From Rotaria macrura (taxonomy: Eukaryota > Rotifera > Eurotatoria > Philodinida > Philodinidae), in NCBI GenBank assembly GCA_900239685.1, contig OENT01000246.1:1-64000 (forward strand): DNA of 64,000 nucleotides, written 5' to 3'. The notes beneath the pieces are model-generated. The model was not told where the DNA came from. It searched no databases and was given only the letters and a program-made list of their open reading frames with translations. The position numbers and the translations under genes were made by a program. Position 1 is the stretch's first letter, and the number at the start of each line of letters is the position of its first letter. Below, piece after piece: positions 13,401 through 24,753 of the stretch.

Positions 13401-14799
13401 CGATGATCGCATTGGAATACTCGATATAATAGATTTTAAAATGAGTGATTCGTGATGATTAGAATTGATTAACTCTCGTGTATCTGGGTTAGCTTGATTT
13501 GAATTAAATTTTTCACCTTCAAACGCAAGCCAGGTGCTGACACACAAAAGAAACTCTCTGGCATAGATAAATTGAAGCCATTTTTCTGGTAGCCCATTGT
13601 AGCCATAGTGAGCCCCGGCCAACTGACCATAGATAGCCGCTGTTGTATCTGTATCATCACCTAGATTGACAGCCTTGAGCACACCTGTCTCGAACGAGTT
13701 TCCATCACTCCAGAAAGCCCATAAAGCAGCTTCCAGAGCATCCACGATGTATCCTTTCCCTCGGATACCCGCTTGATAGCCGCCTTCTTTTTTATATGAT
13801 CCTTTGGCAATATCCATGATTTTAAAATGCAGAGCTTTGTCACCGAACCATTGCCGATGATCATCGTAAAATGTATCGCTAGTTAGTGCGCTTTTATCTG
13901 CACCTCCAAGTGCAGCGACAATTAGAGCTCCGTAATAGCGACATGCATCAAAAGCTTGTTCGTCACCATGTGTAATCTGTCCACTAATGCCAGAATAATC
14001 CACAGCAAGTTTCGGCTGTCGCCAGAAGAAAAGTGGTACAGGGGCGAGACGCATAAGTGCGCCATTACCAGCGACATCTTCTTTACTACAGTGCACATCG
14101 AATGCTTGAAGAAGATCATGATCAGATAGAGAATCCATTCGATCTACAGGAATACTATGATCACGTGCATATTGTCTCTGGCGTGCTTCAAATTCTTGGA
14201 TTGATTGTCGTGTGGCTGCACCGATGTCGAAACACTGACCGGTCGATGACATGTACCCATGTCGATACCACCATTTGTATCGAACGAGTTGATCGTATGG
14301 GACGAAATCCCGACAGGCGATTACCGAAGTAGCTAAACAGAGTGCCATTGAAGTATCGTCGGTGAACTACAAAACAGTTCTACTGTTCATTTCTTAGCAT
14401 AAGATTCAGTACCTGTCCTCGTTCTAAACCCCATGTTCCACCCCCTACCATATCTGTCACTGGGTTGTCCGCCAAGTAACTGTTAGGTCTGAATTCAACA
14501 TGAGCACCAAGAGCATCACCCACAGCCAAGCCAACCATTGAACCTTTGATACGATTCACTAGATCGAAACTTATGCCTTCCAACGAAGCGAAATCATTCA
14601 TACTGATTCCAAACTCATCTGGCTTCTTAATAGAGGTTTGATCAGCATCATGAAATTGACACTTAAGCCAAGGCTTGTCTAAAGTGAGAAAAGTTCGTTG
14701 AATTAAAGTATGTTAAATACAACGGCATGTTCACTGATAGCTCATGGGAGAAAAATGCTTACCTTTATCATTTTGTGTGCCAGGTGTTATGGGCTCCAT
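10455..14799 (-). CDS. ADP-ribosylglycohydrolase / stonustoxin-like / P-loop GTPase fusion protein
   Basis: Exons 14799-14763, 14678-14413 and 14366-10455 give 1404 residues; introns are 84 and 46 bp. Residues about 45-390 form an ADP-ribosylglycohydrolase (DraG/ARH): GSMVGLAVGDALGAHVEF, the metal motif FTDDTSMA (T103, D104, D105), GNGALMRLAPV, and GDDTDTT at 337-343, so the usual magnesium ligands are present. Residues about 438-690 resemble the N-terminal part of stonustoxin-family proteins (GRVGQLYDG at 449, THVITAIDSG at 564); this is recognition at motif level only. A coiled coil follows (about 719-797). Then comes a GTPase with P-loop GKSGVGKST (927-935), Walker B/G3 LIDTPG (1015-1020) and a possible G4 TKSLSK (1088). 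A Cys cluster (1232, 1235, 1249, 1259, 1262, 1264) may bind zinc. It probably removes ADP-ribose and acts as a GTP-dependent switch in the cytosol. A defence role is inference. An acceptor just above the ATG suggests a 5' UTR intron. Confidence 0.85.
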
Positions 14800-16426
14800 T
14801 TCTTTGTCTGTAAGTAAAGATATAAATAAACTATTCTGAAACAAATATTTATTAATACTTGTTTGTAGGCAAACATTGTCATGATGACAAAAAAAGAACG
14901 TAGATAAGCAGTGATCTGTCTCAAGCAGTATCTATTCCAAGCGTTTTAATTGCATTTTAAACTGCCACAACACGAAAATTGATGAAAAACTTTGTAAGAC
15001 AGCGTCATCCAGTGACTGTATCCCATAGATGTCTATTGCTACTGAGAATCTACCATTACCTTTCTGCAACGATAGCTGAAACAAGCTGTCACCACCATGA
15101 AAACATAATAAAAATCTTTCTCACGTCGTCAGGGACATCTCTGCTATTTCCTATGAGTTATGCTCGTATGAGAGTCCTAATGAAATTTTTTCGCGACTTC
15201 ACAAATTACAGCAGAGTTCGGGATCTATGATATTTCTCGCATTCGCATAAATCAGTGTCATAAAATGAGAACTGCATCCAAAATGTCATATTCTTTTTAT
15301 TCTGTAGATAAAAACGTGAGCATATGCGATCGAAGCGCAGTAAGAAAAAAAACTCATACAGTGGCGCTAACATACTAAAAAAAACTAGTTTGACTAGTGT
15401 CAGAGAAAAGTTAAAAATATAATACAGAAAGCGGGGTCAAATATTGTCCCAGTACTAAAGATTATATATTGCTGATCATCAACAAGCATGAATAAATGCT
15501 CTAAGTTTTCGCCAATTAAATGTTACTCATTTTATATTACTAATATTCTATTGATTCTCCTATGAATCACATGTTTTATGATACTTTGTTCGGTAACGAC
15601 TGTCATAGATTACTAATAACTATTTTATTCTAATCAGTACTAATTAGATGAAGAAAAACTCAATTATACTGCTTTTGAACTTCTTTCGTCTATTTTTACG
15701 CGTGAAAATAATTATTTTCTTATCATTTTGGTTAACTCCTGTTTGCTTGTATCTCTGAGAGACCAATGAATTTACTTTTATTCTTTTATTTCTTCCTAGT
15801 TTTGATTTTAAGCTTTTGCATACATCATAAGTAAGCACAGTGTATAAAAAGAAAATTATTCATGCACAAAAAAAAATAGCCTAGAAAATGCAATTGCAGG
15901 AAAGTAGATAGGAAGAAAATCGAACAGCTTCAAAATGTATTTGATGAAGCAATAGAAAAATTATTTTAGGACATTCATTGAATGTTTTTACACGTATAGC
16001 AAAGAAATCGAGAATTGAATGATTTTTTACTTCCTTTTTTCTATGTTGAACACTCTGCAGTATGTTGGATTCTTTTGTTAAAATTCTATAGAAACCAACG
16101 TCAATAAGTAATATTATCCGTGGTAACTTATCAAGTTTGTTCACATGTCTCTGTCATCGAACCTAAGTTTTCAATAGATTATCGTTTGTTAAATTAATCT
16201 ATTTGGCAATATTGATATGACGAAAGTCATTTCACACTAATGTTAATGCTACAGCCGGAGTTAAGCAAAGCACCTCTCCCTTACGTACTTGGTTCAATAA
16301 TCAAGTGAATAGAAAAGAAAAAACAATGTTGACAATATCGTCAAAGCGTCAGGGACGGCGCGTGTGGGCGTGGGGGTTGCGTGAAGGTACTTTCCCATTG
16401 CTTTTGAAAGATTAAGGATACTTCCT

Positions 16427-16484
16427 AGCAAAATTTTTCGAAAAATTCCTAAAGAACTTCCTCTCATTTCTGAAAAATTTTGCT
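16427..16484. repeat. 14-bp-stem inverted repeat
   Basis: TAGCAAAATTTTTC and its reverse complement GAAAAATTTTGCTA face each other about 30 bp apart. The copies look like short arms of a decayed palindromic element. No gene ends next to it. Confidence 0.5.
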
Positions 16485-17455
16485 AAAGTTACTACACAAG
16501 TTTCTCTGACATGGGAATAACTTCCAATTTGTAGAAATCTATGCTCGAGAAACAGCGACGCATTTTCCGTAAATATTAATATTGATTACTTTTTATTCTT
16601 TTTTCATTGGATTACTTCCTGCTTTGACTCCTCGGCGCCGCTCCTGCAAAGAGCACTTCAATCAATCTATCTAGACAAGACAAATTCAACTCGATTGGCA
16701 ACTTACTAAAAATATTTAATCATACTCTACAATTCATTTTACACAGATGAAAGATACCAAATGTCTTCCTACTGTAAGGATACTTTTCTTGAGTAAGTCT
16801 TATTCGTTAATTTTACGAATGAGAACATTAATAATCATGAGTCAAATTAAAAATCGAATTTTTTTATCACTACATGGTTTTTTAACACAACACAAAGTCA
16901 TAAAAATTTCTTACCTTGCGTCGCCATTTATTATTTTTTTCCAAAGGGCACTTCAAAAACTTTGCTTGCTCTATTCGAGCTGCAAACTTCGAGGCTCGGA
17001 GCGATAAACAATGTCAACAAATTGGTTGGTTGACGACTTGAAAGAAAAAGGAAGAAACGAGAAATTCATGTGAGACATGTGTTGAATTATTGTTTATATT
17101 CTACAAAATTCTATCAACGTATAATTGAAGAGTGCTTGTTGATATATTTTCATTGCTTCAAAATCAGCAGTGGTCTTGAGCATTGCAAAAAATTTTTCTA
17201 CCTTGCCCAGAAAAGTCTAAAAGCTGAACTGTTGCATTATCAAACTCAGGAAACATGTTTAAATGTACATATATACATATTCTACTGATTGTTAGAATGA
17301 ACAAACTAATTGCTTATGTCATCATCGAACTTCATGGAAGTTCAAACAATAGTTTGTATAAAGCTTCGACATCATGTTGATGACTATATTTATACCTGCG
17401 TTCGGATTCCGAGAAATATTTCAAGCGACCTCTGTGGCAGTGAATCAGAAGGGAA

Positions 17456-17753
17456 CAGAGCTCCGTGGGACGACAAAAAAGTCGTCCCGTCCAGTCCCAC
17501 CTACTTTTTAATTTTCAGTCCCGGCTCTTCCCGTCCAGCGTCCCGTCTGACATGGTTTACGAAAAATTTCCGAACTGTTGCATTAGTAAAACACTACCTT
17601 TTGGGGCTTGAAATGGTTTTGACCGAAAGCGACACTTCTCTGATGAAAAGTGACAAAAAAGAATTGTTTTTCAGCTAAAAAAACGAAGAAGATATTCCTT
17701 GCGGGACGCAGAACGAATCCAAAACTCGTCCCGCCCCGTCCCGCGGAGCTCTG
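17456..17753. mobile_element. 298-bp hAT-type MITE
   Basis: The element begins CAGAGCTCCGTGGGAC and ends with the inverted form GTCCCGCGGAGCTCTG (15 of 16 bases match). It is flanked by GAAGGGAA on the left (17448-17455) and GTAGGGAA on the right (17754-17761), an 8-bp duplication with one difference. CAG-starting terminal repeats with 8-bp duplications are the signature of hAT transposons. The interior has many CGTCCCG/CGGGACG motifs as subterminal repeats and is more GC-rich than its surroundings. It is far too short to encode a transposase, so it is non-autonomous. Confidence 0.8.
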
Positions 17754-20700
17754 GTAGGGAATGGTAAATTACCCACATGGTTGAGCTTGAAACATAAGCT
17801 TTTGAAGCTTATTAACAGTGCTCATTTAAGTTCGCTAAAACAATCTAATAAGCATACAAGACTAGCGTATTTATCTGTCATTTTATTCTTGATGAAAATT
17901 TAATTACTTTCAATTAAGAATAACTCATTGAATTTCAAAGTAACTCATATGTATTGTCAATGTTTTTCTCTCTAGACTAAGACATCACAACATGCGTCTA
18001 CGTTTCTCATAAGGATATCGGAGAGAAATCCTCGTAAAAATGATACGTCTTCAGGTGTTTTGAGGACTCTATTAAGGAATCTCTTGGAAATCTTGCGATT
18101 TTTGGAAGTACGAAGAAAAAAATCACTGCTCATCCTTGACAAGAACTTTGTGAAGAATTTACCAGGAAGTCCAGAAATGTTTCATTGTTTTCTTTCGTGA
18201 CCCCAAGAATAAAAAACAAAATCAAGATTCAACAAAAAGCATTGTTTATTTTTTTCATAAAATTGTTGTGCCTAATAAATATAGTTAGGGCTTCTAATTG
18301 AGTCCTCTCCTCGCTGCAATGCAAGTCAGCAGCCGCCTAGTGGAACTCATCTGCTGCAAAGAAGCCTGATGAACAGATTAAATAGAAGACGTTTTTTTAA
18401 ATGATATAGTTTTTCAGAAAAATGAATTTCGCTTCAAAAAAAAGTTAACAGAAATAGAATGGCTGTAAAATAAGTGCATTTGGAGGCAGGTTTTATGCTA
18501 TTCCTTCAGAAATCTCTTAACTCGTCCAGAATGCACGTCAATGTCAGAAACTATTCAAAGATTTTTCTGAGTGACGTGAACTAAGAAGTATTAGAAATTC
18601 GTACATGTGAGGCGTTGAAATACCTAGAATCTGAGACAACTAGTTTTGAGTATTAAAAATTACGATTGAAATTCATCGAATAAAGCAATTAAATAAAAAT
18701 GACGTACTACGCCTGTGTAGAATTCTTCTGTTCAATCTTTAGAAATTTTTCATCCACTTCAACATTCACCAGTAAGTTTTGAAAAGTAAACATTTCGAAA
18801 ATACTTTTTCTTCCAAGGGAAAAAGTATTTCCGACACATTGGCTGACTCCAGCGTGTTCTGATCGATTAGAATATTTCGAAATTCTATTCGAACATATTT
18901 TATAACTAAGTAATCCTTGTTACAATGTATAATGCAAACAAAAATTTCAAGTATTCGATAGACACAGACAATCAAATATTCTTGTGAAAAACTAAATTCT
19001 CACGTAGAAATATTTTGATTAATCAAAATTTTGCTCTACATATACATATTATGCACGCTCAAGAATGTATTTTGATATTGCACTTGATGCATTCGAAACA
19101 GCATATTCGGTTACTCGAAGTCTATACTATTGAATGGATAAGCGGATTTCTGTTATATTCATATCTGAATCTTTCATTCATGCACGGCAAGTTTATCTAT
19201 CTGTTATCTATAAAAAGATTTTATTACTGGAGATTATCTGAAGAGATTTAATTAATGAACAAGGGTAATATGTTGAGAATTTGTTTTTCGACAGAGGTAG
19301 TTCATTAGATTCGATTTCATCTTCATAGATATGGAGTTCTGAGAGTACTTCTGTGTCAAAATAACTAGTAAGATGAAGGTCTATTATTACACAGTATTCA
19401 TCGGATGCATGAAAATTAGTGAAACAAAAGTTTGAATTTAACAATACTCTAACTTCGTACACAAGTATGAAGTCGCACATGAAATGAAGAGAAAACATTT
19501 CACAACATGCCATAGCTTTTTTTCTGTTTTCTTCACCAATAAGAATAAGATTGTTGTTTTGAATGCAATCAAAACGCACTTCACATATATGTAAGAGTAA
19601 AAAAAAGAAGAACAAAGGAGCTACGTAACATTTCGAAGGTGAGTATTTATCACATGTCATCGTTGTTTCTATAGTTGGAATCATTTTTTCTACGCTTACA
19701 AAGTCGATAGGTTTAGTTGGGACGATGCTAAATCATCGAGTTAATTAATAGAATTATCCAGCATGATGTTCGATTGAACTTGGTTTCGAAGAACTCCAAT
19801 TATTTACTGACATATTTTTATTCATTGTAAAATAATCGATAGGGATTGGTTCGTAGCTAGTGCCATCCATCGCATACTTCAAAGCGAATTCATCAAATGA
19901 ATTCTCTTTTCTTTTCGTTCACTATATTCAAACACAAACAAGTGTACTATGTTCGTGATGACTCACATCAATAAACTGACTGCACTCACACACGTGAACG
20001 GTGAGAACATGAATTTCTTTATGACTAAATAATATTTTTATACGAAAACCATGTGCTCGTTCTAATTTTGATTTCATTCTTCCTTACGTGACACCTTAAA
20101 CTGCTTCGTTGCATATCACGCATGAGTTATTCGTTTATAACTTTCTGTGCATCCCACTGTTTTTCTTTTATGAGCATAGTAACAATGTGTTGACAGACGA
20201 TACTAGTGCTAGAAATACGTATTATATAAACATACTAGATTCAAATAATTCATTTTACTGGACTATGACAGCTATTCAACCATCTCTTTTACTTGAAACT
20301 GTATGTTTGCTTGTGCTAGTTGATTGAGATTTCGACACAAAAATTTGTGCCAGAGTATTTAGTTATCGTAGAGATTGTGACGGGTGCTTTAAAATATTTG
20401 AAATAGTAGATAGTTTACGCGATGGATGATTAATTAAACAATAGAAAAGTGTACTTAATTACCAAGTCAAATATTGAGATGTTAGAAAAAAACATGACTA
20501 CTTCTCGCTAATCGATGAAAGGAGTTTAGTTGTGTTAGAATTTCAAGTGTAGAAATTTTATGAGAATGTGACTCTGGAGAATTCTAGATGACTAGTACCT
20601 CTTGGAGAGGTTGTTGCTTTCCAGACTCAACTGATATCAATGGTGAACAGTACTTCTCTGTTACATAGCAAGTAATAAAAAAAGATTTCAAGTAAGCGAA

Positions 20701-22240
20701 AAAATAGTTTTTTAATGTTGTTGTTCTTTGCTAGGTAACTAGTGAAAAACTAATAGAGAATATCTATGCCAATGTGTGATGCACATTAACGTTCGTTAGA
20801 TAATCGTATCATTGATGATAAGTGATTGTAGAGGAACGTTGAATGTTTAAATGAGTACGATTCTTAGACTAATGTTTAGAATATCAGTTCGCATAGAACT
20901 TCTGTAAAGCTAAAATCTCATGAAGTATTTGTGACTAGCAAACTACCATTCTTCAAATTTGTGTTAGACTGAAAGGAGAGTATGTTGAACTAGTATTGAA
21001 ACTTCAGATAGTTTCATATTAGGGAGATGTAGTTTCATGTTTATATCCTCCCTATCTACTAGAGTATGTACGCATATCTTTCAGAAATAACGTGCTTTCA
21101 AATTCTTCTTTCAAAGATAAAATTTATCTTGACTCGAGTAGATATTTGTAACACTCTATCGTGATTACATATGATTGATTGTTACTTCGGTTGAACAGAA
21201 TATCCATGACTTTTACGAACAAAATGCATTTTCTACGACTGAATCTGTATACTAAAGTTGGATTGAAGATTGAGATTTGGTTTCAAGTATAAATTATTTT
21301 TCTGAAAATTATGTCAACCAAACTATAGCAAGATGATTATAGAGAATGTTTTTACAATCACATGTAACTCTTAACAAGTATATTGATTATTATTCTAAGC
21401 GCTAACATCTAAAATATTTTTTTCAAGAATACTGTCTTTTGCTTTTCTGTAATCTTTACAAGCTTGCATTTAACTGTCTTCCTCTAACTCGGCAGCAATA
21501 GAAGCAACCACGGAGTAAAAATACTGTCATACACATGACGATCAGTCATACAAGCCGTCCCATTTTTTTCGCTCTTCTATTCATGTGCTTAATGACATAT
21601 CCATTACAATTGTATACGTTTCATGAAAACCTAGCATAATACAGCTGATGACAATGGCAGCAAGTACGTAACTACGTGTAGTAGGCTACTTAGAAGGCTA
21701 TTGCAGGGGTTTCTTTTTAAAGCAAATATATACAGAACAGAAAAGACAGCTGTGAAGCAAAAACGAAGAAAGAAATAACAAGATTCAACCATTTTTCTCC
21801 TAGCAGACTGACTCGAAATAAATATAAAAAGCCTTATATAAGTTGTTTTTTCATTGGTCGGTTTTTGTTCTTAATGCTATCCATAAGAATAGTGTGTAAT
21901 TTATCGTACAGGCAACGTGAATTTATTCTCTATATTTTTCTGTCATGTTCTCACTCTATCTATAGTACGCAGAAATATAGTCGATCTATCATTTAGTAAC
22001 TATTACTTATTCTTTCATGTCATTCGATGCTAAAGTATGAGTATAAATTGCACAATTGAGCACCAATGTATGTAGTATTTTTTATCTTCTACAATTCGTT
22101 TATAAGTCAAGCTTCACAAGCTATTAGTTTTTCAATTTTTTACGTTTCTATATAATATAGAGAGATTTAAAACAATAGTGATCATCGTTTTATTCAATTT
22201 TTAGTTTCGACTGAATTAGTTCAAGTATTGAAAATCGATC

Positions 22241-24753
22241 ATGGCAACATTACCATCGTCGACGGCATCATGTTCATCGACTCTTCCTACTGATGGCAAC
22301 AGACAGTCAGTTAATAGTGATACGCTAAGTACGCAAAACCAATCGAATGATGTCACTACTTCATCATCTTCTACTACGGATAAAAACTCAACGAGCTTAC
22401 ATGAGCAACCAATCGAACCTCGATCACTCATTTCCTCGGATCAAGCAAAGTAATTTACTTGTTGATTACTTGAAATCAGGATAGGATGTTGATATTTTGC
22501 TCTTCAATAGTTTCCAATCGAGTTCATCAAAATCATCGGTATCATTATCTGATGCAAATAGTCCCATATCTATTCCGTATGGAGTCGACTGGAGTGATCG
22601 TGCCTGTCCTACATCTCATTGTTGGTTTCCCTTCGATTCTAATGATTCATCAACTACGCAATCGTGTACTCATGTCTCTTGTTCAGAACAGAAATCAACA
22701 CAACGATTAAAACTACTCCAATGTGGATCATGTGATTTAGTCTTGCATGAGTATCATTTGCAAGATTCTCAACCAGTGAACGGTAATCTTATTGCACCCT
22801 GTCGTCAATCATTTGTTTATGATACAACACCAGAAAATTCACTTGAAGATGAGCACTTTTGGTCTCATGTAGCCAAACTTACGACACCGTGTGTTCATTG
22901 TCAACGGATATCAATATCTACAACACTTTTCGGCTGTCCAACTGGTCTGCTATCAATCAAATCTCATTTAGATGCGATCGATCAGATTACATCATCAATG
23001 ATGAACTCTTTACCGGGAAATTTTAATACGAAGACATCCACGATTTCTGATGATCTCGTTTGTTTATGGTGTTCACAAGGTTACCATCGTACATGTTGGG
23101 AAGAAGTTGTTGCTAAAGGTGACATAGTTCAATGTGACTATGGAATGTTTCAGTAAGTTTTATATGATAATGAGACAGGTTGAGCATGGAAAAACTTGAA
23201 AATATAAGTAGCTATATATTGCTTGTATTCTTGGTACGTTATCTAAAACGCAGAGCTACAGACACACTCAATATATTTTGATCCAATCCGAATATTTACT
23301 TAAGATCGTTATTTTGATTTCTATAAATAGAAATATTATTGTTCGACCCCAATGGCTCAGTCGTTCCCGTGAATCTTCAACGGGGTTCAAAGCTAGATTG
23401 TGTTCGAAATTAGTAAACAAAAATTCCACGTCGAACTGTTTTCCATACACGCCTGTCATTGTCTTCATAAACAAACGTTCTGGCGGTCAAGTCGGCGAGA
23501 AAATTTATCGAAAACTCTTGACAAAACTCAATCCACGTCAATTATTTCTTCTAGAAAATAATGACACAATTACCGATGCGCTCGATATATATTCTTCGTT
23601 ACCAAATATTCGTATTTGTGTTTTTGGAGGTGATGGTACAGTCGGTTGGGTACTTGGCTGTTTAGCCGAAGCCTATCCATTTAGAAACAATCCACCAGTG
23701 AGCATTTGTCCTCTTGGAACAGGCAATGATCTTTCACGTGTCTTAGCTTGGGGAGAACAATACGATCCGAAATGTCTTTTTCCCGCTCTTCAAGCAATTC
23801 CTCAAGCTCGAGTAGCTGTACTTGATCGATGGGAAGTACAACTCGAACAACTAGACATGACACCAATAGATTGTCCGTCAGAAAAAAGTCGTGAGAATGG
23901 CTTTGAATTTGGTAGCCTATGTGAACCATTAATCCGACATCCGAAATTTGTTCGTGAAAGTAACCGAGCCTTCTATGAAAATCATCAGGAACTACCGAAC
24001 ACACGTTTTATAAATTATATGAGTTTTGGCTTAGATGCCGCCATAGCTCTCAATTTTCATGATGAACGTACACGTGATCCATCGAAATTTTCTTCGCCAT
24101 TGAAAAATAAACTCATGTATTTGAATGAAAGCTGCAAATATATGAATGATTTCGCATTGGCAAATATGTGGAATCTAAGTTCTTATCTGCGTTTGATATG
24201 CGATGATCAAGATCTTACTCGAGAAATACGTAGTTGTCATACGCTTGTGATAATCAACATTCCAGGCTATGCATCAGGTACCAATCCGTGGGGAAAATCT
24301 TTATTCAAAAGTTCCACAATTGATACTGTCGATCAATCGTTGATTAGTCAAAGAGACAACGATGCTACGGATCTAAGTTCGGAAAATGCTACAGATTCAC
24401 TCGATTCGTCCGTCGAGCCCAAAGAAACTTATGAATTGATCGATGTAAATGAGGGCGACACCGATCAAAGTATGAGTTCAACAACGATAAAAACAGTCTC
24501 AGTCGGTCGCTTCGATCCACAAAATTTTGGCGATCGAAAAATTGAAGTTCTCGGATTGAATACGACAACTATGGCTACAATTCATGTTGGATTTCGTGGT
24601 CGTCGAATCGCTCAGTGTAATAAATTGCGTATCGAGTTTTTTTGTCCAATGACTGCACAAATGGATGGTGAGCCGTTCTATCTTCCGGCTTCGGTAGCTA
24701 TCAATATAAATCATGCTGGTCAAGTACTTGTATTGAAAAATAACAGCAAATAG
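22241..24753 (+). CDS. Diacylglycerol kinase, epsilon-like
   Basis: Exons 22241-22449, 22511-23152 and 23331-24753 encode 757 residues; introns are 61 and 178 bp. It phosphorylates diacylglycerol to phosphatidic acid, ending DAG signalling. A Ser/Thr-rich N-terminus (about 80 residues) is followed by two Cys/His-rich C1-type zinc fingers, the second closing with CLWCSQGYHRTCW and CDYGMFQNIIVRPQWL, a C1-to-catalytic junction much like that of DGK-epsilon. The catalytic domain starts near 323 and has the ATP-binding GGDGTVGW (383-390) and PLGTGNDLSRVLAWG (411-425). The accessory domain runs to the C-terminus (LDRWEVQL, FGLDAAIALNFH, MDGEPFYLP). An acidic, Ser/Thr-rich insert of about 70 residues interrupts the accessory domain. 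The N-terminal membrane helix of vertebrate DGK-epsilon is not seen, so the subtype is tentative. No EF hands or SAM domain. Confidence 0.93.

Larger units (their letters stand above)
14800..22240. other. Gene-poor 7.4-kb stretch
   Basis: No gene with recognisable domains. It holds a 14-bp-stem inverted repeat at 16427-16484, the 298-bp hAT-type MITE at 17456-17753, and a short GC-rich patch at 16349-16386. A 158-codon minus-strand frame at 19208-19684 starts with ATG and has one hydrophobic segment but no family resemblance. The diacylglycerol kinase promoter should lie near 22000-22240. Confidence 0.5.

Noticed and set aside
14057..14332. Plus-strand frame opposite the glycohydrolase exon
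   Set aside because: Antisense shadow of a well-supported coding exon.
19208..19684. 158-codon minus-strand open frame with one hydrophobic stretch
   Set aside because: Starts with ATG but shows no family motif or spliced continuation; probably chance.
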